A stretch of DNA of 64,000 nt from assembly GCA_902598125.1 (NCBI GenBank), contig CACKAJ010000004.1:95697-159696 (forward strand), written 5' to 3'. Source of the DNA: an uncultured Pelagibacteraceae bacterium. Lineage in GTDB: Bacteria; Pseudomonadota; Alphaproteobacteria; Pelagibacterales; Pelagibacteraceae. Both the position numbers and the translations under genes were made by a program. The notes under the pieces are model-generated. The model made no database searches. It was not told the origin of the DNA and worked only from the letters and a program-made list of their open reading frames with translations. Below, piece by piece: positions 29,078 to 37,085 of the stretch. How positions within the stretch are numbered: the first letter of the stretch is position 1; the number at the start of each line of letters is the position of its first letter.

Positions 29078-29506
29078 ATGGACAAAAAAAAAGATTTGGC
29101 AAGCAAATTAAGAACTTCTGGTTTAAGGCCTACAAAACAGAGAATTAAGCTAGCTGAATTCTTGTTTAATAGAGAAAAAACTTTTCACTTCACTGTAGAA
29201 AATTTAGATAAGGCTATAAACAAAAAAAATTCAGAGGATAAAATTGCTTTAGCGACTATTTATAATACGGTGCATGCATTTAAAAAAGCAGGACATTTAA
29301 AAGAAATTTTAATTAAAGAAGGTAAAAATTATTTTGATACCAATACTACTTCGCACCATCATTTTTACGATGAGATCAATAATGAATTAACTGATATCGA
29401 AAATAATAAAATTGAACTAAAAAAATTCCCTACTCCACCTAAAGGAAAATCCATCAAAGATGTTAATGTAATAATTAACATTGATAATGATAATCAAAAG
29501 CACTAG
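29078..29506 (+). CDS. irr: Iron response regulator Irr (Fur family)
   Basis: Alphaproteobacterial Fur-family regulator that senses iron through heme status and acts when iron is low. The 142-residue protein has a winged-helix domain (LRPTKQRIKLAEFLF, ALATIYNTVHAFKKAGHL). It also has the Irr-specific triple-histidine SHHHFYDE (His93-95), which binds heme in studied homologues. The N-terminal Cys-Pro heme motif of Bradyrhizobium Irr is absent, as in many other Irr proteins. Position next to fabA-fabB-fabI is the conserved irr locus. Irr-box-like sites precede irr and the downstream rubrerythrin gene. Confidence 0.92.
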   Translation: MDKKKDLASKLRTSGLRPTKQRIKLAEFLFNREKTFHFTVENLDKAINKKNSEDKIALATIYNTVHAFKKAGHLKEILIKEGKNYFDTNTTSHHHFYDEINNELTDIENNKIELKKFPTPPKGKSIKDVNVIINIDNDNQKH

Positions 29507-29523
29507 TTTATAATCATTCTAAA
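29507..29523. promoter_or_regulatory. Irr-box (ICE)-like palindrome 1 upstream of rubrerythrin
   Basis: TTTATAATCATTCTAAA is a 17-base palindrome with one mismatched pair; its right arm ATTCTAAA is the consensus half-site. It begins at the base after the irr stop codon and ends five bases before the predicted -35 of the rubrerythrin promoter. The second site begins 32 bp downstream, about three helical turns away, so two dimers could bind on the same face. Confidence 0.65.
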
Positions 29524-29527
29524 GTAC

Positions 29528-29555
29528 TTGACTTCAAGTTTAGAATCATTATATC
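29528..29555 (+). promoter_or_regulatory. Probable rubrerythrin promoter
   Basis: TTGACT (29528-29533), 16-bp spacer, TATATC (29550-29555). It lies between and across the two Irr-box-like sites, with the second site covering the spacer and -10. A strong AAAGGAG ribosome-binding site (29568-29574) precedes the rubrerythrin ATG by 5 bp; such a clear site is uncommon in this window and suggests high expression. Confidence 0.6.
29539..29555. promoter_or_regulatory. Irr-box (ICE)-like site 2 upstream of rubrerythrin
   Basis: TTTAGAATCATTATATC contains a perfect consensus left half-site (TTTAGAAT) and a degenerate right arm. It overlaps the predicted promoter spacer and -10, so occupancy would repress. 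With the site at 29507 it forms a tandem arrangement. Confidence 0.5.
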
Positions 29556-29579
29556 TTACTTATTAACAAAGGAGTAAAC

Positions 29580-29996
29580 ATGGCACTTAAAGGATCGAAA
29601 ACAGAAGAAAATTTAAAAGCAGCTTTTGCCGGAGAAAGTCAAGCTAACCGAAGATATCTTTATTTCGCTCAAAAAGCGGACGTAGAAGGTTACAATGATG
29701 TTGCATCAGTATTTAGATCAACAGCAGAAGGTGAGACAGGTCACGCTCATGGTCACTTAGAATATTTAGAGGAAGTAGGTGATCCAGCAACTGGTAAACC
29801 AATCGGTGAAACAAAAGCAAATTTAGCTTCAGCTGTTGCGGGAGAGACGCATGAGTATACAGATATGTATCCTGGTATGGCAAAGACAGCTAGAGACGAA
29901 GGTTTTGAAGAAATAGCAGACTGGTTTGAAACGCTTGCTAAAGCAGAAAAATCACATGCTGGAAAATTTCAAAAAACTTTAGAGTCAATTAAGTAA
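29580..29996 (+). CDS. Rubrerythrin-type diiron protein lacking the rubredoxin domain
   Basis: A 138-residue ferritin-like four-helix protein. The two iron-binding repeats are visible: Glu19 with Glu52/His55 in EGETGHAHGH, and Glu89/Glu92 with Glu123/His126 in KAEKSHAGKF. The family reduces hydrogen peroxide at a diiron centre. The C-terminal rubredoxin domain is missing, so electrons must come from a partner protein. The Fe-S protein gene next downstream is a natural candidate. Two Irr-box-like sites and a strong ribosome-binding site precede it, indicating iron/heme-dependent, strong expression. Confidence 0.9.
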   Translation: MALKGSKTEENLKAAFAGESQANRRYLYFAQKADVEGYNDVASVFRSTAEGETGHAHGHLEYLEEVGDPATGKPIGETKANLASAVAGETHEYTDMYPGMAKTARDEGFEEIADWFETLAKAEKSHAGKFQKTLESIK

Positions 29997-30003
29997 TCAA
30001 TAA

Positions 30004-30035
30004 TTTTGCGGTGGAACTTTAGTTCCACCACAAAA
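30004..30035. other. Long inverted repeat between rubrerythrin and the Fe-S protein gene
   Basis: The core is a perfect 8-bp stem, GGTGGAAC (30010-30017) with GTTCCACC (30022-30029), around a TTTA loop. After one mismatch the stem extends with TTTTG (30004-30008) and CAAAA (30031-30035). On the plus strand no T-run follows, so it is not a standard terminator. It could stabilise the 3' end of the rubrerythrin message, be a processing site, or act as a partial terminator that lowers downstream expression. Confidence 0.65.
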
Positions 30036-30050
30036 AATCAAAGAAATCAA

Positions 30051-31379
30051 ATGTCTAAAGAAGGAAGCACAGAAGCACCCATAAGACACCCTGTAGATTT
30101 TAATCATCCAGATTTTTTAGATCCAAAAAAACTCGATGATGAAATGAGACGTGTATTTGATATCTGTCATGGATGTCGAAGATGTTTTAATCTTTGTGAC
30201 TCATTTCCAAAACTTTTTGACATGATCGATGAGTCAAAAGACGAAGATGTTGAAAATCTTAAAAGTGAGCAATTTAAACCAGTTGTAGACGCTTGTACGC
30301 TCTGTGATATGTGTTTTATGACTAAATGTCCTTATGTGCCGCCACATGATTTTAATTTAGATTTTCCACATTTAATGCTTAGATATAGAACAGCTCAAAG
30401 AAAAAATAACGAACTACCTAGAATGCCTTACCAGCTAGCGCAATTAGATAGAAATGGTAAAATTGGAGTTTTTTTATCAAGCGTTATAAATTGGATTACA
30501 AACATTAAAAATAGTTTTTTTAGAAAAATCATGGAAGCACTAACTCAAATTGACAGGCGAGTTAGATTGCCGAAATATAACTCTGAAACATTTACCAATT
30601 TTTTTAAAAACAATGCTAAAAAAATTAGCTTAGGAAGATTAACTGATAGAAAAGTTGTTATTTATTCAACTTGTTTTGTAAATTTTAATAAAAAAAATAC
30701 GGGTGTAGCTGCTCTTAAAGTTCTTAAAAAAAATGGCGTGGAGGTAGAACATGCTTATCCCGGATGTTGCGGGATGCCATTTTTGGAGCAAGCTGATTTA
30801 CCAAAAGTTGTTAAACAAGCAAAAGAAGTTTCAAGTGAACTTTTAAAATGGATCGATAAAGGTTACGAGGTAGTCACTCTCACAGCGAGTTGTGGTTTAA
30901 TGTTGAAGTTTGAGTGGCCTTTGTTGTTGCCAGACAATGATAATATTAAAAAATTATCTAAACATGTTCATGACATTGATGAATATGTTGTTGATATTGC
31001 CAACAAAGAGGGATTAGCCCCAGGTCTTTCTGAAATAGACGGAGGTGTAACTGTACACAACGCCTGTCACGCTAGAGCTCAAAACATGGGTATCAAAGCA
31101 AGAGATATGCTGAAAAATATTCCTAATGTAAAATTAGATGTAGTAGAAAGATGTGCAGGCCATGGAGGCACTTTTGGAGTAATGAAAGATACACATGGAC
31201 TTGCGATTAAAGTAGGACGCCCGACAGCTAGACAAATTGACAACAAAAAAAATAAGTATATGGCATCAGATTGTCCCTTAGCTGGTAAACATTTAAACCA
31301 ACTCTCAAAAGAAACTGAAATCAGACATGATGAGGCATTACATCCTATCGAAATAATGGCGAAGGCATATAAATTATAG
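30051..31379 (+). CDS. Cysteine-rich Fe-S protein, GlpC/HdrB-like (heterodisulfide reductase-related)
   Basis: A 442-residue protein with two ferredoxin-like 4Fe-4S motifs in its first quarter (CHGCRRCFNLC and CTLCDMCFMTKCP). Two cysteine-rich CCG-type domains follow, with the clusters YPGCCGMPF, HNACHARAQ, VERCAGHGG and SDCPLAG. This is the layout of GlpC and heterodisulfide reductase subunits, which pass electrons in membrane- or flavin-linked systems. The ATG at 30051 is preferred because an earlier in-frame start at 30006 falls inside the intergenic hairpin. Adjacent rubrerythrin and DUF3501 suggest it supplies electrons for peroxide reduction; this is inference, and its real donor and acceptor are unknown. 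Confidence 0.8.
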   Translation: MSKEGSTEAPIRHPVDFNHPDFLDPKKLDDEMRRVFDICHGCRRCFNLCDSFPKLFDMIDESKDEDVENLKSEQFKPVVDACTLCDMCFMTKCPYVPPHDFNLDFPHLMLRYRTAQRKNNELPRMPYQLAQLDRNGKIGVFLSSVINWITNIKNSFFRKIMEALTQIDRRVRLPKYNSETFTNFFKNNAKKISLGRLTDRKVVIYSTCFVNFNKKNTGVAALKVLKKNGVEVEHAYPGCCGMPFLEQADLPKVVKQAKEVSSELLKWIDKGYEVVTLTASCGLMLKFEWPLLLPDNDNIKKLSKHVHDIDEYVVDIANKEGLAPGLSEIDGGVTVHNACHARAQNMGIKARDMLKNIPNVKLDVVERCAGHGGTFGVMKDTHGLAIKVGRPTARQIDNKKNKYMASDCPLAGKHLNQLSKETEIRHDEALHPIEIMAKAYKL

Positions 31380-31381
31380 CC

Positions 31382-31975
31382 ATGAACAAACAGGCTAGAG
31401 AAGTTACAAAAGCTGATCTTATACCAGCAGAGGAGTACGCTAAAAATAGAAAAGCTTATAGAAAAGAAATAGTTTCTTACAAAAAAGATAGAAGAGTTTC
31501 CCTAGGACCGTATGCAAATTTTTATTTTGAGTCTTATGAGACCATGAAAGCTCAAATTCAAGAAATGTTACATATCGAAAAAGGTGGAGACGAGCAATTG
31601 AAAGATGAATTAGCCGCCTACAATCCACTAATACCAAAAGGCAAAGAACTAGTAGCTACATTGATGTTTGAAATAGACAACCCATTAAGCAGAGCTGAGT
31701 TTTTAAATAAAGTTGGTGGAATTGAGGAAAAAATATTTTTAAAAATTGGAGATGAAAAAATAAAATCGATACCAGAGCAAGATGTAGATCGAACTTCTGC
31801 TGAAGGAAAAGCTTCATCAGTTCAATTCGTACATTTTGAATTCAGTGATAGTCAAATAGAGAAATTTAAAGATCAATCCAATGAAGTAATAATTGGAATT
31901 GATCACGATATGTACGCTCATACTTCAAAATTAACTGATGCTAACAAAAAAGCCTTAGCTTTAGATTTTAGCTAA
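31382..31975 (+). CDS. DUF3501 family protein
   Basis: A 197-residue soluble protein of unknown function that I recognise as DUF3501, from its ADLIPAEEYAKNRKAYRKEI start and the YANFYFESYETMKAQIQEMLHIEKG segment. There is no signal peptide, transmembrane helix or cysteine cluster. It starts 2 bp after the Fe-S protein gene. The rubrerythrin/Fe-S protein/DUF3501 trio occurs together in other proteobacteria, so it is probably a subunit or assembly factor of the same redox system. The stop overlaps the convergent SH3 gene by 4 bp (CTAA). Confidence 0.75.
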   Translation: MNKQAREVTKADLIPAEEYAKNRKAYRKEIVSYKKDRRVSLGPYANFYFESYETMKAQIQEMLHIEKGGDEQLKDELAAYNPLIPKGKELVATLMFEIDNPLSRAEFLNKVGGIEEKIFLKIGDEKIKSIPEQDVDRTSAEGKASSVQFVHFEFSDSQIEKFKDQSNEVIIGIDHDMYAHTSKLTDANKKALALDFS

Positions 31976-32412
31976 AGCAAACCCCAAAGACTTTTTTTTT
32001 GTAACCATCCTTTGAATTCTCCAGTATAAATTTTACACCATTCATTTTTGCATTTGTTTATTCTCACAAGTCTCCCTTTTTTGAGTATTGCTATTGGATT
32101 AGAATAAATTGTGGAACTACTAAATAAAATTAAATCATCATCTACAGTGATTGCTGCCTTTTTTTTAGACAATTGAGAAATATGTATCCATCCAGAATTA
32201 TTTTCATGATCTCTAACTTTTCTAAAATTATCTGATTTATCTTGAATAATTACAGGTAAAAACTTTTTTTTATAAAATATCTTAATAGGATAATCAAATG
32301 AAGGGCCTTGACGCAAGTTTACTTTATCGTTTCTTAGCGTAAGAAAATATTCATCCATGGAATGAACAATTTCATATGGTAATAATAAAAATAAAATTAT
32401 AATTAATGGCAT
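31972..32412 (-). CDS. Exported bacterial SH3-domain protein
   Basis: A 146-residue protein with a hydrophobic N-terminal signal (MPLIIILFLLLPYEIVHS). Two SH3-like segments follow: one around NLRQGPSFDYPIKIFYKKKFLP...GWIHISQLS, the other ending in KIYTGEFKGWLQKKSLWGLL. Such domains bind cell-wall peptides or act as spacers in periplasmic proteins. There is no catalytic motif. Its first 10 bp overlap the end of the ThiF/MoeB-like gene upstream, so it is the last gene of the ubiE-ubiB-coaBC-dut cluster on this strand. Confidence 0.75.
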   Translation of the reverse strand: MPLIIILFLLLPYEIVHSMDEYFLTLRNDKVNLRQGPSFDYPIKIFYKKKFLPVIIQDKSDNFRKVRDHENNSGWIHISQLSKKKAAITVDDDLILFSSSTIYSNPIAILKKGRLVRINKCKNEWCKIYTGEFKGWLQKKSLWGLL

Positions 32413-33149
32413 TTATTTAAACAATTTAAACTTTTGATAATTTTTATTTTTCTTAAAGACATAGTTAAAGAATTGAAAACTAAAATATTATTATTTAGAT
32501 CATCTTTTAAACCTAAAACTGTCTTTAAAACTTCATTTGCTTGCAAGGCCCCAATTATTCCAGCTACCGGGGCAAATATTCCTTCCGTTTCACAATTATT
32601 CTCTTCCAAAGGCTGATCAGGCATAAAACATCTTAAGCAGGGCCCCTTTTTTTTGAAATTATACTTGAATAGATGGCCATCAAATTTACTAATGGCAGCT
32701 GAAATGAGAATTTTTTTATTCTTTTTACAAAAATCGTTAATCAAATATCTAGTATTAAAGTTATCAGTTCCATCACAAACAATATCAAAATTTTTAATTA
32801 TTGAATTAATATTATTCTTTGAAATTTTAACTCTAAAAGTTTTAATTTTTATTTTTTTATATATTTTACAAATTTTAGATTTCGCTTGATTAACTTTGAA
32901 TTTTCCAACATCTGAGTTGTTAAATAAAATCTGTCTATTTAAGTTACTTAGTTCTACCTTGTCGTAGTCTACTATTCCTATGTTACACACGCCTGACGAG
33001 GCAAGATAAGTAAGAAGAGGGCAACCTAGACCGCCCATTCCAATGATAAGAATTTTTGCTTTATTAATCTTTTTTTGACCAGAAAATCCAATTTTTTTTA
33101 AAATAATTTGTTTTTCAAATCTTTTATAGTCCATTATGTCAAGTTTCAT
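32403..33149 (-). CDS. HesA/MoeB/ThiF-family adenylyltransferase
   Basis: E1-like enzyme that adenylates the C-terminal glycine of a ubiquitin-like sulfur carrier (MoaD or ThiS). The 248-residue protein has the ATP loop GMGGLGCP (37-44), the arginine-finger segment ELSNLNRQIL and the zinc cysteines CLRC (171-174) and C242/C246. A candidate catalytic Cys186 lies in NNCETEGIFAPVAG. All match MoeB. Whether it serves molybdopterin or thiamin synthesis cannot be told here, because no carrier gene lies nearby. It is separated from dut by 3 bp. Confidence 0.88.
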   Translation of the reverse strand: MKLDIMDYKRFEKQIILKKIGFSGQKKINKAKILIIGMGGLGCPLLTYLASSGVCNIGIVDYDKVELSNLNRQILFNNSDVGKFKVNQAKSKICKIYKKIKIKTFRVKISKNNINSIIKNFDIVCDGTDNFNTRYLINDFCKKNKKILISAAISKFDGHLFKYNFKKKGPCLRCFMPDQPLEENNCETEGIFAPVAGIIGALQANEVLKTVLGLKDDLNNNILVFNSLTMSLRKIKIIKSLNCLNKCH

Positions 33150-33152
33150 AAA

Positions 33153-33596
33153 TTATTTTACTCCAGTAGACCCAAAGCCACCCGAACCTCTTTTGGTATT
33201 TTCAAGGGTATCAACTTCTCTTAAATTAGCCTTTACCACTGGGCATAAAACCATTTGAGCTATTCGAAGACCTCTTTCTACTATAAAACTTTTATCACTA
33301 AGATTTATTAAAATTACTTTTAGTTCTCCTCTATAATCTGCATCAATTGTACCGGGAGTATTTAATACACTTATTTGATTTTTAGCGGCTAAACCAGATC
33401 TTGGTCTTATTTGTATTTCAAAATTTTTTGGTATCGAAACAGCTAAACCAGTGGGGATTATTTCAGATTTTCCTGGTTTTATTTCAATATTCTTATCTAT
33501 AAATGCTGCTAAATCTAATCCCGAAGATCCATCAGTTTCGTATTTTGGTAAAGTAACTTCTTTTGATAACCTTTTAATTAATATTTCTGTCATCAA
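33153..33596 (-). CDS. dut: dUTP diphosphatase
   Basis: Hydrolyses dUTP to dUMP, keeping uracil out of DNA and supplying thymidylate synthesis. The 147-residue protein has all five trimeric dUTPase motifs: GLDLAAF, RPRSGLAAKN, NTPGTIDADYRGE, RGLRIAQMVLCPV and the P-loop-like RGSGGFGSTG. Its start overlaps the end of coaBC by 23 bp; coaBC-dut is a common proteobacterial pair. Confidence 0.96.
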   Translation of the reverse strand: MMTEILIKRLSKEVTLPKYETDGSSGLDLAAFIDKNIEIKPGKSEIIPTGLAVSIPKNFEIQIRPRSGLAAKNQISVLNTPGTIDADYRGELKVILINLSDKSFIVERGLRIAQMVLCPVVKANLREVDTLENTKRGSGGFGSTGVK

Positions 33597-34800
33597 TTAA
33601 TTTGTCCAATAAAATTTGAGCAATTTTATTAGCAATAAAACTTTTTTTATTTTTTGGTATTATTTTTATATTTCCTTTTTGATCTATTACCGAAACTTTG
33701 TTGAAGTCGGAATTAAAACCAATATTTTTTTTAGATACATCATTAGCAAACATTATATCGCAATTTTTATTTTTCATTTTTAATGTAGAATTTTTAATAA
33801 CATTTTTAGTTTCTGCAGAAAAACCAGCGACTATTTTAGGCCTATTACTATTATTTTTTGATAAAAAATCTAAAATATCATCATTTTTTATAAAACTTAT
33901 TGTTTTAAAGTTTAATTTATCTTTTTTAATTTTATTTTTACTTTTTTCAGCAGGCCTAAAATCAGTTACAGCTGCTGTACACACAGCTAAATCTACAGGC
34001 AAAGTTTTTTTTACTACATTTAACATTTCATCAGCTGATATAATTTTTTTTACCTTTATACCTTTTGGAAAAGATATCTTAGAAGGCCCGGTTATTAATG
34101 TTGTTTTTATTCCTAATTTATTAAGTGCTAAGGCAATTTCATAACCTTGTTTTCCGCTTGATTCATTAGAAATATATCTTATTGGATCAATGTATTCTCG
34201 TGTAGGTCCTGCAGTCACCAAGGCTTTAAGGTTTTTCTCCTTGACAATATTTTTTTTGTCAAAGTAATTTTTTAAATATGCAAAAATTTGTCTTGGACTT
34301 GACATTTTACCCTCACCAAACTCTCCACACGCCATTTCACCTTTTTCAGGTCCTATAAATAGATAACCAAAGTCCTGTAAAATTTTAAGATTTGATTGAG
34401 TAGCTTTGTGTAACCACATTCTTACATTCATAGCTGGCACTAAAAGAATATCCTTATCCGCAGCTAACAAAACAGTTGTAGCTAAGTCTTCAGCTTTTCC
34501 TATTGATAGTTTACTCATGAAGTTAGCAGTAGTAGGCATTACCAAAATGATATCAGCCCATCTAGAAAGTGATATATGATCTATTTCGGCTTCTGTCTCA
34601 CTGTCAAACATATTCTCAAATGTTTTTGATTTAGTTAAAGTTGATAGTGATAATGGAGTAACGAATTCTCTTCCACTTTTTGTAAGAATAGTTTTTATTT
34701 GCACGTCATTTTTTTTAAGTAACCTAATTAAATCTAGTGATTTATAGGCGGCTATACCACCTCCAATGATTATTAAAATTTTTTTATTTTTTAAAGTCAT
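33574..34800 (-). CDS. coaBC: Bifunctional phosphopantothenoylcysteine decarboxylase/synthetase CoaBC
   Basis: Two consecutive steps of coenzyme A synthesis. The 408-residue protein has an N-terminal flavin-dependent decarboxylase with His75 (EIDHISLSRW), PAMN (122-125) and Cys158 in MACGEFGEGKM. The C-terminal synthetase contains VTAGPTREYIDPIRYISNES. The fusion is the normal bacterial form. It lies between ubiB (9-bp gap) and dut (23-bp overlap). Confidence 0.96.
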   Translation of the reverse strand: MTLKNKKILIIIGGGIAAYKSLDLIRLLKKNDVQIKTILTKSGREFVTPLSLSTLTKSKTFENMFDSETEAEIDHISLSRWADIILVMPTTANFMSKLSIGKAEDLATTVLLAADKDILLVPAMNVRMWLHKATQSNLKILQDFGYLFIGPEKGEMACGEFGEGKMSSPRQIFAYLKNYFDKKNIVKEKNLKALVTAGPTREYIDPIRYISNESSGKQGYEIALALNKLGIKTTLITGPSKISFPKGIKVKKIISADEMLNVVKKTLPVDLAVCTAAVTDFRPAEKSKNKIKKDKLNFKTISFIKNDDILDFLSKNNSNRPKIVAGFSAETKNVIKNSTLKMKNKNCDIMFANDVSKKNIGFNSDFNKVSVIDQKGNIKIIPKNKKSFIANKIAQILLDKLIDDRNIN

Positions 34801-34809
34801 TATTCTAGA

Positions 34810-36369
34810 TTAAAATACTAACAAGAAGACAATTACAATACCAAAAAAACTTATTACGACATTATTTCTAAAATTTTTTAATTTCATCTGTTCTATTTCT
34901 AAGTTTTTGTTGTTAGTACCTAGATTTAATTTGCCCTCAGCTACAAGTTTTAGTGCATATTCCGCCTTATCCATCAAGCCAGGAAAATCAGGTATTCGTT
35001 TTATTATTTCAGCAGATGTATTTAAAGCCGTATCAATTGTTGATTTGGGACTTTTTAAGTTTTTAAGCCAATCTTCTAAAACAGGTTTAGATACTTCCCA
35101 AATATTTGTTTCCGGGTATAATTTTCTAGCAACTCCCTCCACTACCACCATTGTTTTTTGAAGTAATAGTAATGGAGGTTGTGTAGCCATATTGAATTTT
35201 TCTGTAATCTCAAACAACTGAGCAAGTAAATTTCCACCAGAAATATCCTTTATAGACTGACCAAAAATTGGCTCACCTACTGAACGTAATGCTTGAGCAA
35301 ATTCATCTTTTGATACATTTTGAGGAACTAGTCCAGCTTGAAAGTGAACTTCAGCAACTTTGACATAATCTCTTTGTATAAACCCATATAAAATTTCAGC
35401 TAAAAATTTCCTATTATTTTTATCTAGTCTACCCATAATTCCAAAATCAACAGGAACAATATTACCTTTTGGATCTACAAAAAGATTGCCTTGATGCATG
35501 TCGCCGTGAAAAAAACCGTCACGAACAGCTTGTTTTAAAAAATGTTGAATTAAATTCTCAGCCAAACGTTGTAAATTTATACCTTGCTCTTCTAATTTTT
35601 TTTGTTCTCTAATTGAAACTCCATTTACTTTATCTAAAGTAAGTATTTTCTTCGTTGTATAATTCCAATAAATTTTTGGGACATTAAATCCATTATCTGA
35701 CTTAGTATTTTCATATAGTTCATTAGCAGCAGCAGCCTCGAATCTTAAATCCATTTCGATGTTAGTAATTTCCCTCAAAAGGTGAACAACTTCTACCAGC
35801 TTCAATCTTTTAGCTTTTGAAATTGTATTTTCAACGATATATGCAAACAACATTAAAGCATCTAGTTCCTCATTAAATAATTTTTCTATATCTGGTCGTA
35901 AGATTTTTATTGCTACCTGTTTTTCTTGATTTTCATTTCTTATTTTTGCGAAATGAACTTGTGCAATAGATGCTGCTGCTATCGGCTCACCTATATCAAT
36001 TATATTATGGTATTGTTTCTCACCAATTTCTTTTTTAATAACTTTTTTTGCCTCGTATAGCTCAAAAGCAGGGACTTTATCTTGAAGTTTTTCCAAATCT
36101 TTTGCCAGCTCCTCACCAATTATGTCTGGTCGGGTAGCTAAAAATTGTCCAAGTTTTATAAATGTAGTACCCATTCCTTGAAGAGCTTCACAAAGATTTT
36201 GACCTGGATTATTATTTTGTAAACGAGTATTTTTTGAACCAATAGAAATCACACTGAAAAATAAATTTATAGATAATGGCATTTGATGAACTTGGTTTAT
36301 TGTATCAATCGCACCTGAGGTAGACAGTTTCCTAGCAATTTGAAATAACTTAAAAACTCTTTTCAACAT
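34810..36369 (-). CDS. ubiB: UbiB-type atypical kinase for ubiquinone biosynthesis
   Basis: ADCK/COQ8-family protein with ATPase activity that supports the ubiquinone-synthesis complex. The 519-residue protein has the family-specific KxGQ segment (GTTFIKLGQFLATRPDII), an Ala-rich loop in AAASIAQVHFA, HGDMHQGNLFVD (catalytic loop) and VDFGIMG (metal loop). A membrane segment lies at the C-terminus (VVISFFGIVIVFLLVF). Its ATG is adjacent to the ubiE stop. ubiE-ubiB is a conserved pair. Confidence 0.95.
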   Translation of the reverse strand: MLKRVFKLFQIARKLSTSGAIDTINQVHQMPLSINLFFSVISIGSKNTRLQNNNPGQNLCEALQGMGTTFIKLGQFLATRPDIIGEELAKDLEKLQDKVPAFELYEAKKVIKKEIGEKQYHNIIDIGEPIAAASIAQVHFAKIRNENQEKQVAIKILRPDIEKLFNEELDALMLFAYIVENTISKAKRLKLVEVVHLLREITNIEMDLRFEAAAANELYENTKSDNGFNVPKIYWNYTTKKILTLDKVNGVSIREQKKLEEQGINLQRLAENLIQHFLKQAVRDGFFHGDMHQGNLFVDPKGNIVPVDFGIMGRLDKNNRKFLAEILYGFIQRDYVKVAEVHFQAGLVPQNVSKDEFAQALRSVGEPIFGQSIKDISGGNLLAQLFEITEKFNMATQPPLLLLQKTMVVVEGVARKLYPETNIWEVSKPVLEDWLKNLKSPKSTIDTALNTSAEIIKRIPDFPGLMDKAEYALKLVAEGKLNLGTNNKNLEIEQMKLKNFRNNVVISFFGIVIVFLLVF

Positions 36370-37074
36370 TTAAATTTTCCATCCAGAGTGTATTGCCGAG
36401 ATACCATTAGATAGATTTCTATATTCCACATTAGTAAACCCATTTTTAGAAATGATTTCTAAAAGTTGTTCTTGATTATAAAAAGCATCTATACTGCTAA
36501 TTAAATATTCGTAAGGTTTTGATGATCCAACAATATATTTTCCTAAAGTAGGAATAGCTTTTGAATAATTTCTATATAAAAAATTCAGTAATTCATTATC
36601 TATTTTTGAAAACTCTAAACACATAAAACGGCCACCTGGTTTTAAAACTCTATAAGCTTCCTTAAGAGTTTTGTTAATATCAGAAACATTCCTAATACCA
36701 TAGCTAATTGAATAAAAGTCGTACATATTATCTGCAATAGGTAAAATTTCAGCTTTAGATTTGATCCATTTAATGTTCTTGAACTTTATTAAATTGCTTT
36801 TCCCTTTCTTAAACATACCATCATTAGGCTCTACGCAAGTGATAGTCGAGAAATTTTTATTTCTTAAAGAAAATAGTTTTGCTATATCTCCGGTGCCTGA
36901 CGCCACATCAATTAATGAGGAATTACGAGAAGGATTCATCCAGTCTATAAATTTATCCTTCCAAATACGATGTATTCCTAAAGACATAACATCATTCATC
37001 AAATCATATTTATCGTACACTTCCGAAAATACGGAATTGACTAATTTTGTTTTATCTTGAATAGTGCTTTTCAT
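36370..37074 (-). CDS. ubiE: Demethylmenaquinol/2-methoxy-6-polyprenylphenol methyltransferase UbiE
   Basis: SAM-dependent C-methyltransferase of ubiquinone synthesis. The 234-residue protein has the UbiE signature YDLMNDVMSLGIHRIWK, the SAM loop DVASGTGD (56-63) and RVLKPGGRFMCLEFSK. It starts an operon ubiE-ubiB-coaBC-dut-moeB/thiF-SH3. The start codon is only 11 bp from that of divergent mutM, so the promoters must lie partly inside coding DNA. Confidence 0.96.
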   Translation of the reverse strand: MKSTIQDKTKLVNSVFSEVYDKYDLMNDVMSLGIHRIWKDKFIDWMNPSRNSSLIDVASGTGDIAKLFSLRNKNFSTITCVEPNDGMFKKGKSNLIKFKNIKWIKSKAEILPIADNMYDFYSISYGIRNVSDINKTLKEAYRVLKPGGRFMCLEFSKIDNELLNFLYRNYSKAIPTLGKYIVGSSKPYEYLISSIDAFYNQEQLLEIISKNGFTNVEYRNLSNGISAIHSGWKI

Positions 37075-37085
37075 AAATTAATTAT

